Assembly: GCF_000485595.1 (NCBI RefSeq)
Contig: NW_014577459.1
Location: forward strand, 100,537-155,400
Direction of reading: 5' to 3'
From: Priapulus caudatus
Taxonomy: Eukaryota; Priapulida; Priapulimorpha; Priapulimorphida; Priapulidae
DNA: 54,864 nt
A model generated the notes under the pieces. That model saw only the letters and a list, made by a program, of their open reading frames with translations, ran no database searches and had not been told where the DNA came from. This document shows, piece after piece, positions 25,424 to 39,300 of this stretch. Made by a program: the position numbers and the translations under genes. Position 1 is the stretch's first letter, and each line of letters begins with the position of its first letter.

Positions 25424-28400
25424 TATGTATTCCCTTTATTAGTAATGCTGTTTAATTCAGGAGTCTATCAATATTGATAGACTCTTGCGTTAGTTTAGAC
25501 GCTTGCGTCTTTTGTTGAACGTAAATCGTTATTTGGGCCCAAAAAATGGCGGGGCCCGGGTTGTGTTACGATGATCTGTACGTCTGGTTCGTCGGCCACG
25601 TTTTGATCATGACGTCGTGTTTCTCAGCAAGTGCTGTCTTCATGCATCTTTTAAAAAAAAGAAAGCTATTTGCTGAAAAAAAATAGCGCGGCCGGGTTCG
25701 TACGATGATCTTGTACACGGCACTTGTGACGTCGTGTGTTGTTTGCTCATTTAGACATTGCGAGCGACGGCCACGGAACCGGATCACGCTCGCCGTCGAT
25801 CCGGTTCTGGCAGACTGCGGGGGAGACATCCTCGTCAAGTGCTACCACAAGACATCGCGCGTTGCTTCTTTGTGACGTCATCTTCATGCCTCCCAGTTCC
25901 ACACGTGCGCAGTCGCAAACGACCGGCTGCTCTGAGGAAGAAGAGGGGACGGAGCTTTGTTATCGGTACTGTTAGTAGAAGCGCGGTTACGTGCTGGCGG
26001 AGCTTGTATCGCGTATGTAGTGGAAGCGGGCGTTAGTGCTGGACGGAAGCCTGTATCCGGTATGTAGTGAGAAGCGCGGCGTTAGTGCTGGACGGGCTTG
26101 GTATTCGGTATGTAGTGGAAGCGGTTAGTGCTGGACGGAGCTTGTTTATCGGTATGTAGTGGAAGCGGGGTTTAGTGCTGGACGGAGTTTATCGGTAGGA
26201 GTGGAAGGGGGCTTAGTGCGGACGAGCTTTGTATCGGTATTATGTAGTGACGCGGGAGGGGTTAGTGCTGACGGAGCTGTATCGGTATGAGTGGACGCGG
26301 GGTTGGCTGGACGGAGCGGGTCGTATTGTAGTGGACGCGGCGGGTTAGTGCTGACGGAGCCTGATATCCGGGTATATTAGGGACGCGGGGTTAGTGCTGG
26401 ACGGAGCCTGTATCGGTATGTAGTGGACGCGGGGTTAGTGCTGGACGGAGCCTGTATCGGTATGTAGTGGACGCGGCGACTGGTGAGGGGCGCCCGCTGC
26501 CGCATCGGCCATTAATGAAAACCTATCCATTCGTCACGACGTCTGTGTATATTCTTCTTCTTGTCGCGTGCAATGCAATCCAGAAATAGCCGCGATTGAC
26601 TGGCGGCGGCGCTATTCGTGGTCGTCTGCTCATTGCTGTGGGGGGGGCGCAAACGAGCAAGCGACAAACGAACGGTTCATTCTATTATTAGGAGAATTTC
26701 ACGGCTGTGTTGCTGCTGGCATCAATTGACACCAGAATGTATTGGGATGACAGTCGGATTCGACGAGCATTCAATTTGTCTAGTGACAGCTAGCGTTGTT
26801 TCAGCAATCGTTTGTATACTTTATGTCACCCTTGAGGTTCAAAGATAGTAGTAGCCGTATTAACCTCCCTTGGGAGCTGCGCCTAATGATATAATTGTCT
26901 GCAACATGGCGGATAAATACTCCCGAGTTGTGTCATATAATTATGGCAAAATACTCGATGGGTGTACAGTCATTAGGTTGCAGAACTAATGGTGGGAGGG
27001 TTATTCTAGTCTGTGAACAACTTCGATGAGTGTAAACGTGTGAAAGAAAAGAATTTATAGAAAGTAATTGTTTGGCAGTTTTGTGTATAATTTGTTTAAA
27101 TGATTATCACGTGCCGTTCTTGCTCTTCATGATGTTCAATGTTGTGCTATTTCTGTGCCATCAGATTCAAGATTCCCGGATCATGGTAAAGTGGAGGTGA
27201 TGCTGTCCTCAGTGCCTGACAGAGTGTTCACAGGTGCGTGTCAAACATTTAAGAGATGGAGGATTACATTTAAACGGAGCGAAACATTTAAGAGGAGCGA
27301 ATAGGATGTGTGATGTTAATTTTTGGTTTTAATCAAATGGTCAGGTTTTGTTAATATATATGCAATATATATATATATAATAATAATAATATATTGCAAT
27401 TAACATAATCAAATTTTTTATATTTAAATTCTCCCCCTTAAATTCTTTTCTATTTCATGAATGTTTCTCGCAGATCTTGATGCTATACCCGTCGATACAA
27501 GCATGGATGCTCTAGTGCGTGCAGACTCCTACGAAAACTTCAACGTGCACCCAGAAGATGGTGGAGAAGGTATATCATAACTGTTCTTCACTCTCTTGTC
27601 ACAAATCATAAATCGGTAATGTGAAAAATGTTTTCTGTATTTGTTGTGGGGTTATGGAGATGTTGGAAACCGCGCTTGTCATCTAGTAAACCGGTAAACA
27701 CTTGCTAATGTTGTTTCCCTTTCAGTCTTCTGTAGCCATATCAAACTCCAGCGTGCGTTCCATGAATTGTCCAACTTTGTACGTTTCTTACCTTAGAAGA
27801 AGAAATTACTCACACGCAAGGCCCAGTAGATGGCAGTCTTTATGCAGAGGTCACTAAACGGAAGCCAGCGAGTAGCGCGACAAACGAGGAGGTTCAAAAT
27901 GGCCCCCACGTCAGCATGGACAGCGGCATCAGCAGTAGTTCGGGTCAGACCGGTAGGTGGCATGCATGAGTGTTGTGTTTGACGTTTTGTTGTTATTTTT
28001 ACAGACGTGCATGACAATGGGGGAATGTTGGAACAGAATGGATGGGAAAGCAGCATGCCAAAGGGTAGGACTCACCTCCCACTTCTTGTCGTTGAGGCAC
28101 ATAATCATGCTGACATATTAACATATTCCCAGTGCATGCCTTCACGGCTATTTATTTAACTATCAGAAACGCTAACTCTGCCCTGCCCCCTAGCGGCAGC
28201 ATGTCCTCTCACTGTTTTATTCATTAGAATGTTAAACAACTGAGTCTGTGGTTAGTATAACTCGAGATTAATTATAGCACTAATGTATACTTAAATGTGC
28301 CGTTAGGAAGTAATGTTCAATTCTGTCATTTTGAATGCAATTTATCGTTTTGAATCTTATTTCAAGAATTGATATAATAGACTAATATTAATCTAGCATT

Positions 28401-31400
28401 AATATCATATAACATTCATTATTATACCCTCGCTACTAAATACGCTATTCTATTGTACCAACTTTATTCTAACACGCCAACGGCACCGTTACTGCACGAA
28501 TCGTAATGCATTGCAACCGCTGATTTTGTTATAGTTCAAGATATTATACCAGAAAACCCCACTATTTCAAGAATTTATATAATAGACTATTAACCTAGCA
28601 TTAATATCATAACATTAATTATTGTACCCTCGTTACATAATACGCTATTCTATCGTACCAGAGTAGTATGCCAACGAGAAACCCCACCACAGCAAAGCAG
28701 GATTTCTTCTGCGACGTAACATCATAAGCGCGCACGTTGACAATTCAGGGCAGTACAACACGACGCTGCAGATAGCCGTGACTCCAAAGCACAGTCACGT
28801 GCTCGCAAACAGCAACAGCAACCCGCCACCGCTGCAGCGTCCAGACAACGCCCCCAGTCCCAAGCAGGGCCTCAACACCGCACAGGCGAGCAACCTTGAC
28901 GCGCTGCTCAATGACATGCTGGAGAGTGCGGGATTGGACAGGGAGCAGGTGGGATTGCATGATGTAATGAACTATAGGGTAAGACTCCACTAACTACCGC
29001 ATGGCAGCCCTGCATGGCAGCCCATAGCAGATGTCATCATCATAGATGTACGGTACGTGTTTGTGCGTGCGTGTGAGCGCGAGCGTGGGCGTGCGTGGGT
29101 GGGTGCGTGCGTGCGAGCGTGGGTGGGCGTGTGAGCGCTGGCGTGCGTCCGAGCGCGGACGTGCGTGCGTGCGTGCATACAGGCGTGGGTGCGTGTGTGT
29201 GAGCGCGTGCGTGTGTGTGGGCGCGGGCGTGCGTGGGTGCGTGCGTGTGAGCGTGGGCGTGCGTGTGAGCGTGGGCGTGCGTGTGAGCGCGGGCGTGCGT
29301 GTGGGCGTGTTGCTGTGCGAGTGCGTACGTGCGCGTGTGAGTGAAAGTGTGTGCGCGTGCATGTATGTGTGCCTTAGTGGGCGGCAATATAGCTCTGAAA
29401 ATACCCGAAAATTCTGCACAGTAGCAGTAAAAATCTATCAATTCTCTCCAAACGTAGCGTTCCCTACGTGCTTGTGGGCGAACAGTTTTTGTTCTATATT
29501 AAAATTTGAAGTAGGGAAAGCTGTTTCAATAGCTCCCACCAGGTTCACTAACAATCCCGTGTATCACATAAACCATGTTTGCTGGTCTTCTAATGTCCCA
29601 TTCTATACTAGCTTAAACAGCCCCTTTTAGCTCGTTCCAAGCTGAACAACCTTTCCTACGAAAATTGAGTGCATTTTGTTGAGGGAATTAATCCTGGGGA
29701 AGACGCATGGTAGGGAGTAGTTACAGCAGGTGTGCACACTAGCCTACTGCATCACAGTGACATCTGGCGAATATTCAGTTGGAAGCCAAACTTATATAGT
29801 GTGTCAAAGATCGCAGTATTCGCATAACGAACTATATGAACATAACGAAAAGATACCATATAGAATATCTTACATTGATATTGATTAATATCACTTATGA
29901 TTTGTACATTTAAATTTAATTCACAGTTAAGTGATAGAGACAGCAGATTAAAATTACTTACGACTCTTACCTCCACACCAGCATCCTTTGTTATTTCGAA
30001 ATATAGGCTAATAAATGAAATTACATGTTATGTGTTCCTAATTGATGTTGTTAAACACATTTTCTTACATTCTATATTAAATTTTGTTATTGACCAATTA
30101 TGACAGAATCTTTGGGAATCACAGAAACATATCGTATCATAATACCACTTGTGGGCGTCTGTGGTCTAACTAACTATTAGATTCCATTGATCAGTGATGC
30201 ATTTCTAAATTCCCTACAGGCGGAGGCAGAGTCTAGCAAGTCCTATAACCAGGTGTACAGACTCACCACAACCACATCAAGCGACAAGTATAGCAACGGT
30301 CCATCCGTTACCCCATCAAGCCCACCTAAGCCGCCCATCAGGTCAGTACCGTGGTTCTCCGTTGGCACCCAAACACAACCAGTCAAATACAACTAATCTG
30401 ATATGTCTATCATAACAAGGCAATCTTTCTCACAACTGTGTCTACGTGCAGTTGAGGTACATTTGTACAGACATGAAGTGAGTTATGAATGCGATGTGTT
30501 TTGACAGCTGTGCTTTTGCCCACCTCTTCCTCATTGCATATGCAAAAATGTTAGAATTGCTAATACGTTTTTGTGATTTGAGTCAAGTGTAACACAAGTA
30601 AGTTTATTTTTTCATGTTGCTGCCAGCTGTTAACTCTTGTATCGGTATCTTGTTCGGCGTCTCGATTTTTGTGAGATGAGTTTTGGGTTGTGTCTACATT
30701 TTACAAGATGTCTCATCTTCTTGTCTATCACTGTTTTCATTAGGTGTGTATGCATATGAATATTACTTCTTTTTTTTGCGCAAGCCCTTTCTTCGCTTTA
30801 AATATGAGCATTCCAGTGAGATGTGTGAAATATAATGAAACCAGAATCTTATGAACATACATATATATTCAATAGATTTTGGATTTCATCATTGGATACT
30901 TTATAGATTGAAGCGGAACAAATTGTATTCCTTATATAAAGCCTACTTGACCTCTGATTTTGTTCCGAGTATAAATCCTCGCAGATAACTATAGTTTATG
31001 GAATTGCAAACACACACACTTGTGGGAGTACTAATTTCCTTTTTGAGTTTTTAGTTACATACTGACAGGATTCAGACATACAGCTCAAACAAATTCAATT
31101 TTTACAACAGTTACGAATTACAACTCCAAAAATTCAAAAAGTTCAAATAGTTCGAATTATTCAACCTACTCATACAAGATAGTGACCGGGAATGCTATAC
31201 TATCTAGCGACGGTGATCGAATGATATTTGTAGCATAATTATACATTACATTGCATGTCATATGGCGTAACTATCCGATAATATCAGGAGTGTATAATAT
31301 AGATCTATTAGCGATATAATCTATACGTTGCTTAATTATACACTCATGATGATATTATGCATGTCTCTGCTATAATGTTATCAAGGAGGAAATCATATCC

Positions 31401-34400
31401 CATCATCTTAAGTTATGGAAAATGATTTTGCTTCTGATGATATGTATAGTTAATGCTATCAATGTTGCACGCACAGTATGCTCTTATTTATTTTGTCTTA
31501 TACTATATTATTGTCTTATTTATTTGATTATACTCGACGTTCGGTAATTATTTCAATGTTCACGGAGGTTACTTTCCGTGTCATTCGTGCATTCTCACTA
31601 ACTGGTATTCTTTCAGCTGCACTCGCTCTGGAGTACCGTATGGCAGCAGCACTGTAAACAATGCTTAATGTTAACAGCTACCAGTATGCTTAACAGTTAT
31701 GTTTATCCGTCTGACCGGGTGGGAAATCTTGTCACAACGGGAAATGATGTCTCAGAAAAGCGTCCTCAAAAATGAGCCGACTCGCCTTTGCGAACACCAC
31801 CTGCGTTTGACCTGAACGCACCACCCTTGCACCACCTGCATACCCTTGCACCACCCTTGCACCGCCCATGCACACCCTTGCACCACCCATGCACACCCTT
31901 GCACCACCCATGCACACCCTTGCCAGGCACAACCTTGAACCCACGCACACCCAGGCACACCCTTGCGACACCTGAGAGACAGCATGTCAATGGTGTGACA
32001 ACCTTTCTATGCTCTGGGTCGCGTGTTCAGGCGGACTAACCCTGTCTGTCGATTCTCGTACACGTATAGGTCTACTACTACTGTGGACACTCAGAAAGAC
32101 AGCTACACGAAAGTGAGCCCAAAACTGACTAGCCCTGGGGCGTCGCCCCCCGCCCCGCCCCGCAAATACATGAGTGTTGGCTATAAGGTCGACTACAACA
32201 ATCCGTACGAAGACTACCCGCACTACAGAAGGTACAAACGCTGCCGCCAGCCAACGCTTTTTACGTTGGTTTTTTTCTCCACTGAGATTTTGGGTGGTTT
32301 TGGCGGATTTTTGTGTGAATTCACTTATATATTATATTCGTTGCGAATCTTTACCGTAATTCTGTCGAAATTCTATTTAGGTAATATTTAGCAAGCACTT
32401 CCTTGATATGTTCTTATTATTTTAGATAACTGCATGATTTATAATTATAGTCTGCACGCAAATACACACGTGCGCGCACGCTCACAGATACACGCACGGG
32501 CACGCATGCTTAAAGCTCAAGCAACACGCACCGCACGCGCAAATCACGTATGATGTGCATGCGTGGTTTTTGGCTCATGTTTGCATTAGTAGGCGCATTG
32601 CAGTAGACCATTCACAAGTAAAACAAAATACTGTTACATATCAGCAGGAGTTAATAAAGACAAATTTGTCTTTATTAACTCCTGATATCAGTAACATTGT
32701 TGCTTTGTTGCTTGGGATTGGTCAAACCAAGTGTTCTTACTCGTGCAAAAATGAGTACTGTATAAACATACCTACTTTTGTTTAATGTGCAGCTATAGGT
32801 TTTTGTCTCGCGTCTTGGGTCAAGATACACGTTAAAATAGACAGGTGCTGATCTGTTTCAAAATGTGTATTATAGACAATACATGGCGCAGACTCTTTGC
32901 TCTACTCGCTTCCTCCTTTATTCTGTCCTCTTATTCTGACAACTCTCGATCCACCATCCGCCCTATTCTCCATTCCCATGTTGTCTTTTTTTTTCACTAT
33001 TTCTTGCTAGTTTCTTCACATTTTACGTGATCCCATTGGCACCGCCAAAGTTCCGTTATGATGTGGTCTTATTAAAAACAGTAGCTGCGTAGCGCACATC
33101 ATCGTGTGAAATTTACAACACACTTTGCTCGCCACATCTGCGAATGAACATGAACATGAGCATAACCAGCATGCACAGTAATACGAGCAAGAGTACACAA
33201 ACCGTTACAGTTCCCACCTACTATAGTTTGTGTGCTCTTGTACAACGTACTGACTAACTACTACCATACTACCGCAACCATCTACTGTCTAACTCAACAA
33301 CAACAACTACTACCACAGTTGTCTGGCAAGATCTCTTGACCGCACCAGACGTTGTCTGGCGAGATCTCTTGACCGCACCAGACGTTGTCTGGCGAGATCT
33401 CTTGACCGCACCAGACGTTGTCTAGCGAGATCTCTTGACCGCACCAGACGTTGTCTGGCGAGATCTCGTGACCGCACATTAAGTACCCGCTATTTCGCCA
33501 CGCAGGTTGGAGGGGATGTCCCGGGGGGAGGGGCCGGCGCCAGGCAGGGAGGACGAGCAAGCTCACGCTACGTGGCTGCTGGCGCAGAAGCAGAAGCTGC
33601 GTGCGCGCCAGGAGGGCAAGGACTGGGACGAGGGCACGGCGAAGGCGCTTGTCAGCGAGCTGCGGGACGTACAGACGCGCATGCGCCGGTCGGAGAGCGA
33701 TAGGCAGGAGCGGGAGATGTTCACCGACAACCAGCTTCTCATAGAGACGGGCGGAGCCGCCGCCGCGTCGCCACCATCGCAGACGAGTCCGTACACTGCC
33801 AGTAAGCCTCCCATCTACCAGGCCCCGCGGCTGGGCAGCGCACCTAGCTCACCGATGAGCAGGAGGGCCAACTCGCCCCAGCAGCAGCAGCAGCCGCCAC
33901 CGCGCGCATGGCAGAGCCACCAGCGTCCCCTGCAAAGACAGCACTCCGATACCTCCTTCGACCGCGATCGCGATCATCCCGCGGTGGCGCCACCTGTGGC
34001 GAGGACGAGGGCCGGAAGTGCCAGTCAGATGTCGCCCCCCTTATCGCCGGGTTCCGAAAGATACTACCAGAATATCAACCAGTATGCCGTGCCAAGTACT
34101 AACACGGTACGTTCCTACAACTTCGCTCATGAGTCAACCGCGCCGGAGAGCAACCGATCACTGCATAACACATTCCACAATAATAAATCCAAATTGTGCA
34201 CATTTTAAAATAAAATAGGCCCCGAAAAATATAATAAACGCCATGATCTTGGTTTTATTCTATCAAGAGCCCGTCCACGATATATTAAGAAGAGCTCTTG
34301 ATATTAAGTATAATAGTTGCTGGTCTCCTGGTTCTATGTGGCACGTTTATGACGAACGTGGCAGATAATAAGCACAGCGTGTCGTCGGTCGCGTATTACA

Positions 34401-35549
34401 GACGGAGAGACGGCAGGTGGACACGTCGACACTCGTATACAAGCAGAAGATTGAGGACGACATGCAGGCGCTGCTCGACTCACTGCAGGAGACCGCACAG
34501 AGCGCCAGGTGATGACCGCTCTAAACCCCATTATACACTCTCGCTCTCAACCTACTCTTACACTCTCGCTCTCAACCTACTCTTACACTTTCGCTCTCAA
34601 CCTACTCTTACACTTTCGCTCTCAACCTACTCTTACACTCTCACTCTCGACCTCCTCTACACCTCTCATCTCGACCTCTCTTACACCTCCACCTCTCGAC
34701 CTCCCTACTCTCACCGACTCTCTCATTTCCTCTCGACCTCCTCTTACACTCTCACTTCCAACCTCCTCTATACACTTTCACTCTCGACCTCCTCTTACCT
34801 CTCACTCTCAACCTCCTCTTACACTCTCAACTTAAGCCTCCCTTCACCCTCACTCTCTACTCCTCTTACACTCTCACTCTCAACCTCCTCTACACTCTGC
34901 ACTCTCACCCCCTCTTACACTCTCACTCTCGACCTCCTCTTAACTCTCACTTTCAACCTCCTCTTTTCTAGCACTCTCACCGCTCAACCATCCTTTTAAA
35001 CTCTGCTCTCACCGCCTCTCAACCTGCTCTTGGTCACTCGCTGAGGCACCTGCTCCACAAAATTTTACCAGCAGAAGATATTTCGGGAGAGAGAATCCTC
35101 GTGTGATATGTTCGATGGATTTCTCGGCGAGAATAATGGATAGCGCTACACTGTAGAACGACCGCGACGCCATTAAGTCGTGATTGATTGATTATTATGT
35201 GTTATTATTATCATTTATTATTATTATTATTATCATCCATCATTTATGTCATTTATCATTATATATGATTTATGCAGGGATGAGTCGTCGCTGAGAAGCG
35301 TGAAGGGGTGTCTCGCAGTACGAGGTCGCAGCGACCTGGAGATGGAGAACACCGATTGCCAGCTCCTCTGCCGCGCAGAGAGCTTGAAACACAGCCCCGT
35401 GCTACGGATCAGCCCCGCCAGCCCTTCTCTCGGACAGCCGACCCACTCCTGTCGTGCCTACACTAAGACGATATAGCGCGCAAGGTGAGATATAACCAGA
35501 GTGTATAATATAGACCTATTATACATATACTTATAGTATAATATAGCAG

Positions 35550-35598
<49 letters not shown>

Positions 35599-37532
35599 GG
35601 CCTACGTTATATAATATGTATATATATTATGTGAATTTAATGAATTATATTATATTATATATTTTATTATATATAATATATATCTATATTATATATTATA
35701 TCTATATTATACATTCCTGATAAAATGATCTCTCTATTATAACTCCTGGGTCGTGATTGGCAAGGCATCTGTGAACGGATCATAAGGCTGCTGAGCAAAA
35801 TGATGAGCAAAGATAAAAAAAATGAGAGAAAGATCAAATGCGTAATAAAGATAACATGCAACCGCATATATGCAACCACATAGTAGAAATTCTGAATCTT
35901 TGCCGGAGGGTAAAAATGTTGCGTGTAACACATTAGATTGAGCAATGCGTTTTATTTTACTGGGTGAGTTATACTTTAAGAAATACTTTAATATGTTGCG
36001 CGTTTAGAGGCGTGCGAATGAAATTTATAATAATAGATCTATGATATTTGTAGAATTAGTTTAAGTGTTGCCAAGACTGTGATAATAGAATCTATGCGAG
36101 ATAATATCTTCAGGAAACTTGTATTGAAATGTACAAATCTTATATGATTAAAATGTGATTGACATTAAATAGCATGCCTTTAAGAATGACCGAGAAATTG
36201 GCATGTTCGATTTGAAATATACAAGTATTGAAAATGGCACCTTGGAATAAGCAAAGACGTAAAAGTACGTAAAAGGGTAAACAAAAAGTAAAAACTAAAT
36301 AAGAAGTTAAAGTACGCATAAATAGGAGAACATACGACGGCGTTCAACTGTGGCGACTGACTCATTGCAGATGAGTGGCCTCGCCACAGAGGAGCCGATC
36401 ACTAGAGAGGTCGCTCCGAGGAAGTCACAAGCTGTCCGAGTTCTGCAGCCGCAGCCGATAAGGACTGCACCAGTGGCCGCACCGCTGCCAACCGACATGT
36501 ACGACGGCCACGCAAACCAGACGACCATGGAGAGGAGCTCCATGTCAAAGAGGCAGCAGCAGCAGGCTAACTCTTCTTCCTCTCACCATCAGTACCAGCA
36601 GCAGCAGCAGTGGTCACAGCAGTCCCAGGACCGCAATCAGTCGATGAACAGGCAGGAGGTGAACCCCAGAGAGCAGTCTCCCTTCCTGGAGCAGACTGTT
36701 GTTAGACAGGAGCTTCCTCCACAGCAGCATCCCCGTGAGCAGCAGCAACCTCCTCCTCTTCGGGAGGTGTACTCACCGGGATACGCTTCACAGCAGCAGC
36801 AGCAGCTTCCGCAACAGCAGCAGCTTCAGCAACAGCAACAGCAGCAGCAACAGCAGCAGGCCAGGGTGAATCAGGAGTATAGGTTCCAGCAAGAATCTAG
36901 GAGTGTTCAGCATGATCAAAGTAAGTTGAATTTTACTCGGAGCATGTTCTCTGAACTTGCTAATGATTTTCAATATATTTTTTATCCTGTACATTGTTTA
37001 CGGAGGAGAAAAACGGCCACTTTGAAGTTTAGCTCGAGTTTGCAGTTTGTGCATGTGACATTATTAGTGTGGGATGCCAGTATGGTACGTGACATCTCTC
37101 TGTCTCGCGCATACGCGCACAGGAAGCCAGAGAGGGTACAGTCCCACAAAAGTGGACGATCTGGAAAGAGGTTTGCAGTTGGCCGCAGACAGGACTGGCA
37201 AGGGAATAGCTATTCAGAGCGGAAATCAACAGGTATTGACCAACGTCGTATTGATTGACTTACGGTTACTTCACGCGACGCATTGACTTCATTCCAACTG
37301 ATTGCTGCCGTATGATGGCAGCACCGTGCAATAGCATCTGTAACGTGTTACGTCATGCCTCTTACTGCTCGTTTGGCTTCACTCGTGTCCAAAGTTGTGA
37401 ATCTATCAGACGCAACAAAATTAAAAGTGAAAAGCCATGCACATTTTTTAGATTAGTTCGTACGATAGCTTTCTAGTTGTCACGTATATATGTGTGTGCG
37501 TACGTGCGTGCGTGCGAGTATGTGTGTGTGTG

Positions 37533-37576
<44 letters not shown>

Positions 37577-39269
37577 TGTGCGTGTGCGTGTGCGTGTGCG
37601 TGTGCGTGTGCGTGTGCGTGTGCGTGTGCGTGTGCGTGTGCGTGTGTGTGTGCGCGCGTGTGTGTGTGCGAATATGTGTTTGTGTGTATACATATCAAAC
37701 TTTTCACGTTCGTTTCCACTCATGTACGAGTACCCATTTGTATCACACCTGCGCTCTCACTCTCACCTAGGACGGCGGCTTTAACGACGTCATCACGATG
37801 ACAGCCCGGCTAGCTAACGACAGGTCCACTACTGAGTCACTGCCCAGATCAGTGCAGGCAGAGGTTCATGCTGCCCCCGAGAGAGCACCTCCTCCTGAAC
37901 GACCCCCACCGCCAGACAGACCAGAGACACCAAGTGAGTGGAACCACCTAGCTCGCGTGCAGTTTTCTTTCCACCTGTGCGATGATCAGTACCTGCATAA
38001 TATTTAATAATATATACATCAAATATATAAAAATGTGAATTCTTGCAATAGGTATCAGCGTATTTCCCAAGTTCTCGCTCTTAGCATATTATTATTGAAT
38101 ACTAATAAGCAACTAAGATATGCTTAGTCTATGATAATATCAAGAGTAAATAATAATATCACTATAATAATAATAATAATAATAATAATTAATAATAATA
38201 ATAATTATGATTAATTAATAACAATAAGTAATTAATTAATTAATAATAATTATATTGCTATCATAATAACAAGTCTATTATTATTCACTCCTGATATTAT
38301 TACCAACTACAGGTTTCCCAGTGACGCCGGCTACACCATACCAGAACAGGCGTCAGTTGGACACTAACACAGAGCAGCATGTAAGGATGCAACAAATGGC
38401 AGGTGGCTCACAACAATATCAGCATCACACCCAGCAGCAGCAGCAGCAGCACCACACACAGCAGCAGCATCAGGACCACACTCAGCAGCGTCATGATCAG
38501 CAGTTCGGTGTACAGCAACAGATAAGTCCAATACGTCTGGATATGGAGAGAGACCGGCCCACGACCCCAGCCTTCCCCGTGATGCCAGCTACTCCTTACA
38601 TGAACAGAGGTATGAATGCGGTTCATGATATTCACATGCAGTACCCGTAGCACGTAAAGGGAACGTCTCACTCTTTTATACTTTTTTGTGATAAAGATGA
38701 CTTTACCTCTACCTGCACCATTATAGGCCTACTCAATTCTTGAAAAAAATCATTTACATTTAATTAGTCATAAGGGCTCATGGCACATGTTGTTAATGAA
38801 TTTATTTTGAGTTATCTTAGGCATCTTAATATAAACAAAACTTTATAATAATAATAATAATAATAATAATATACTGCTCCACAACAAGAAAGAAATACGA
38901 TGCCTGTTGATTGACGTAGCCGTACCAGATGATACTATAACATCATGGTGAAGGAAAGAGACAAACTACCAAGTACAAAGATCTGGAGATCGAAATTAGG
39001 AGGATGTGGAATACTAAGACGAGAATAGTACCAGTGGTGGTTGGTGCCCTTGGCTCTATAAAGAATGGTTTTGAGAAGTACCTAAAGGAACTCCCTGGCC
39101 ACCACACTGCCTAAGAAGTGCAGAAAATTACACTTCTGGGAACAGCACACATCCTGCGAAAAATTCTGGATTGAATCCCTATGTCCTAGGGAGGGACACG
39201 GTCAACCCAGAAGCCACCGGCTAATGCCGTGATCCACTTTGGATAATAATAATAATAATAATAATTGCC

Positions 39270-39300
<31 letters not shown>

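Noticed and set aside
25755-25935. Calling tensin a pseudogene
   Set aside because: Almost all other exons keep frame, conserved motifs and splice sites. The indels cluster where the sequence quality looks poor.
29376-29630. C-terminal part of an open frame after the TGCG tract
   Set aside because: No splice borders or family resemblance; AT-rich intronic sequence.
33316-33477. CRISPR-like regular array (also 9716-9873 and 14420-14882)
   Set aside because: Units are contiguous without unique spacers, and the context is a spliced animal gene. These are minisatellites.
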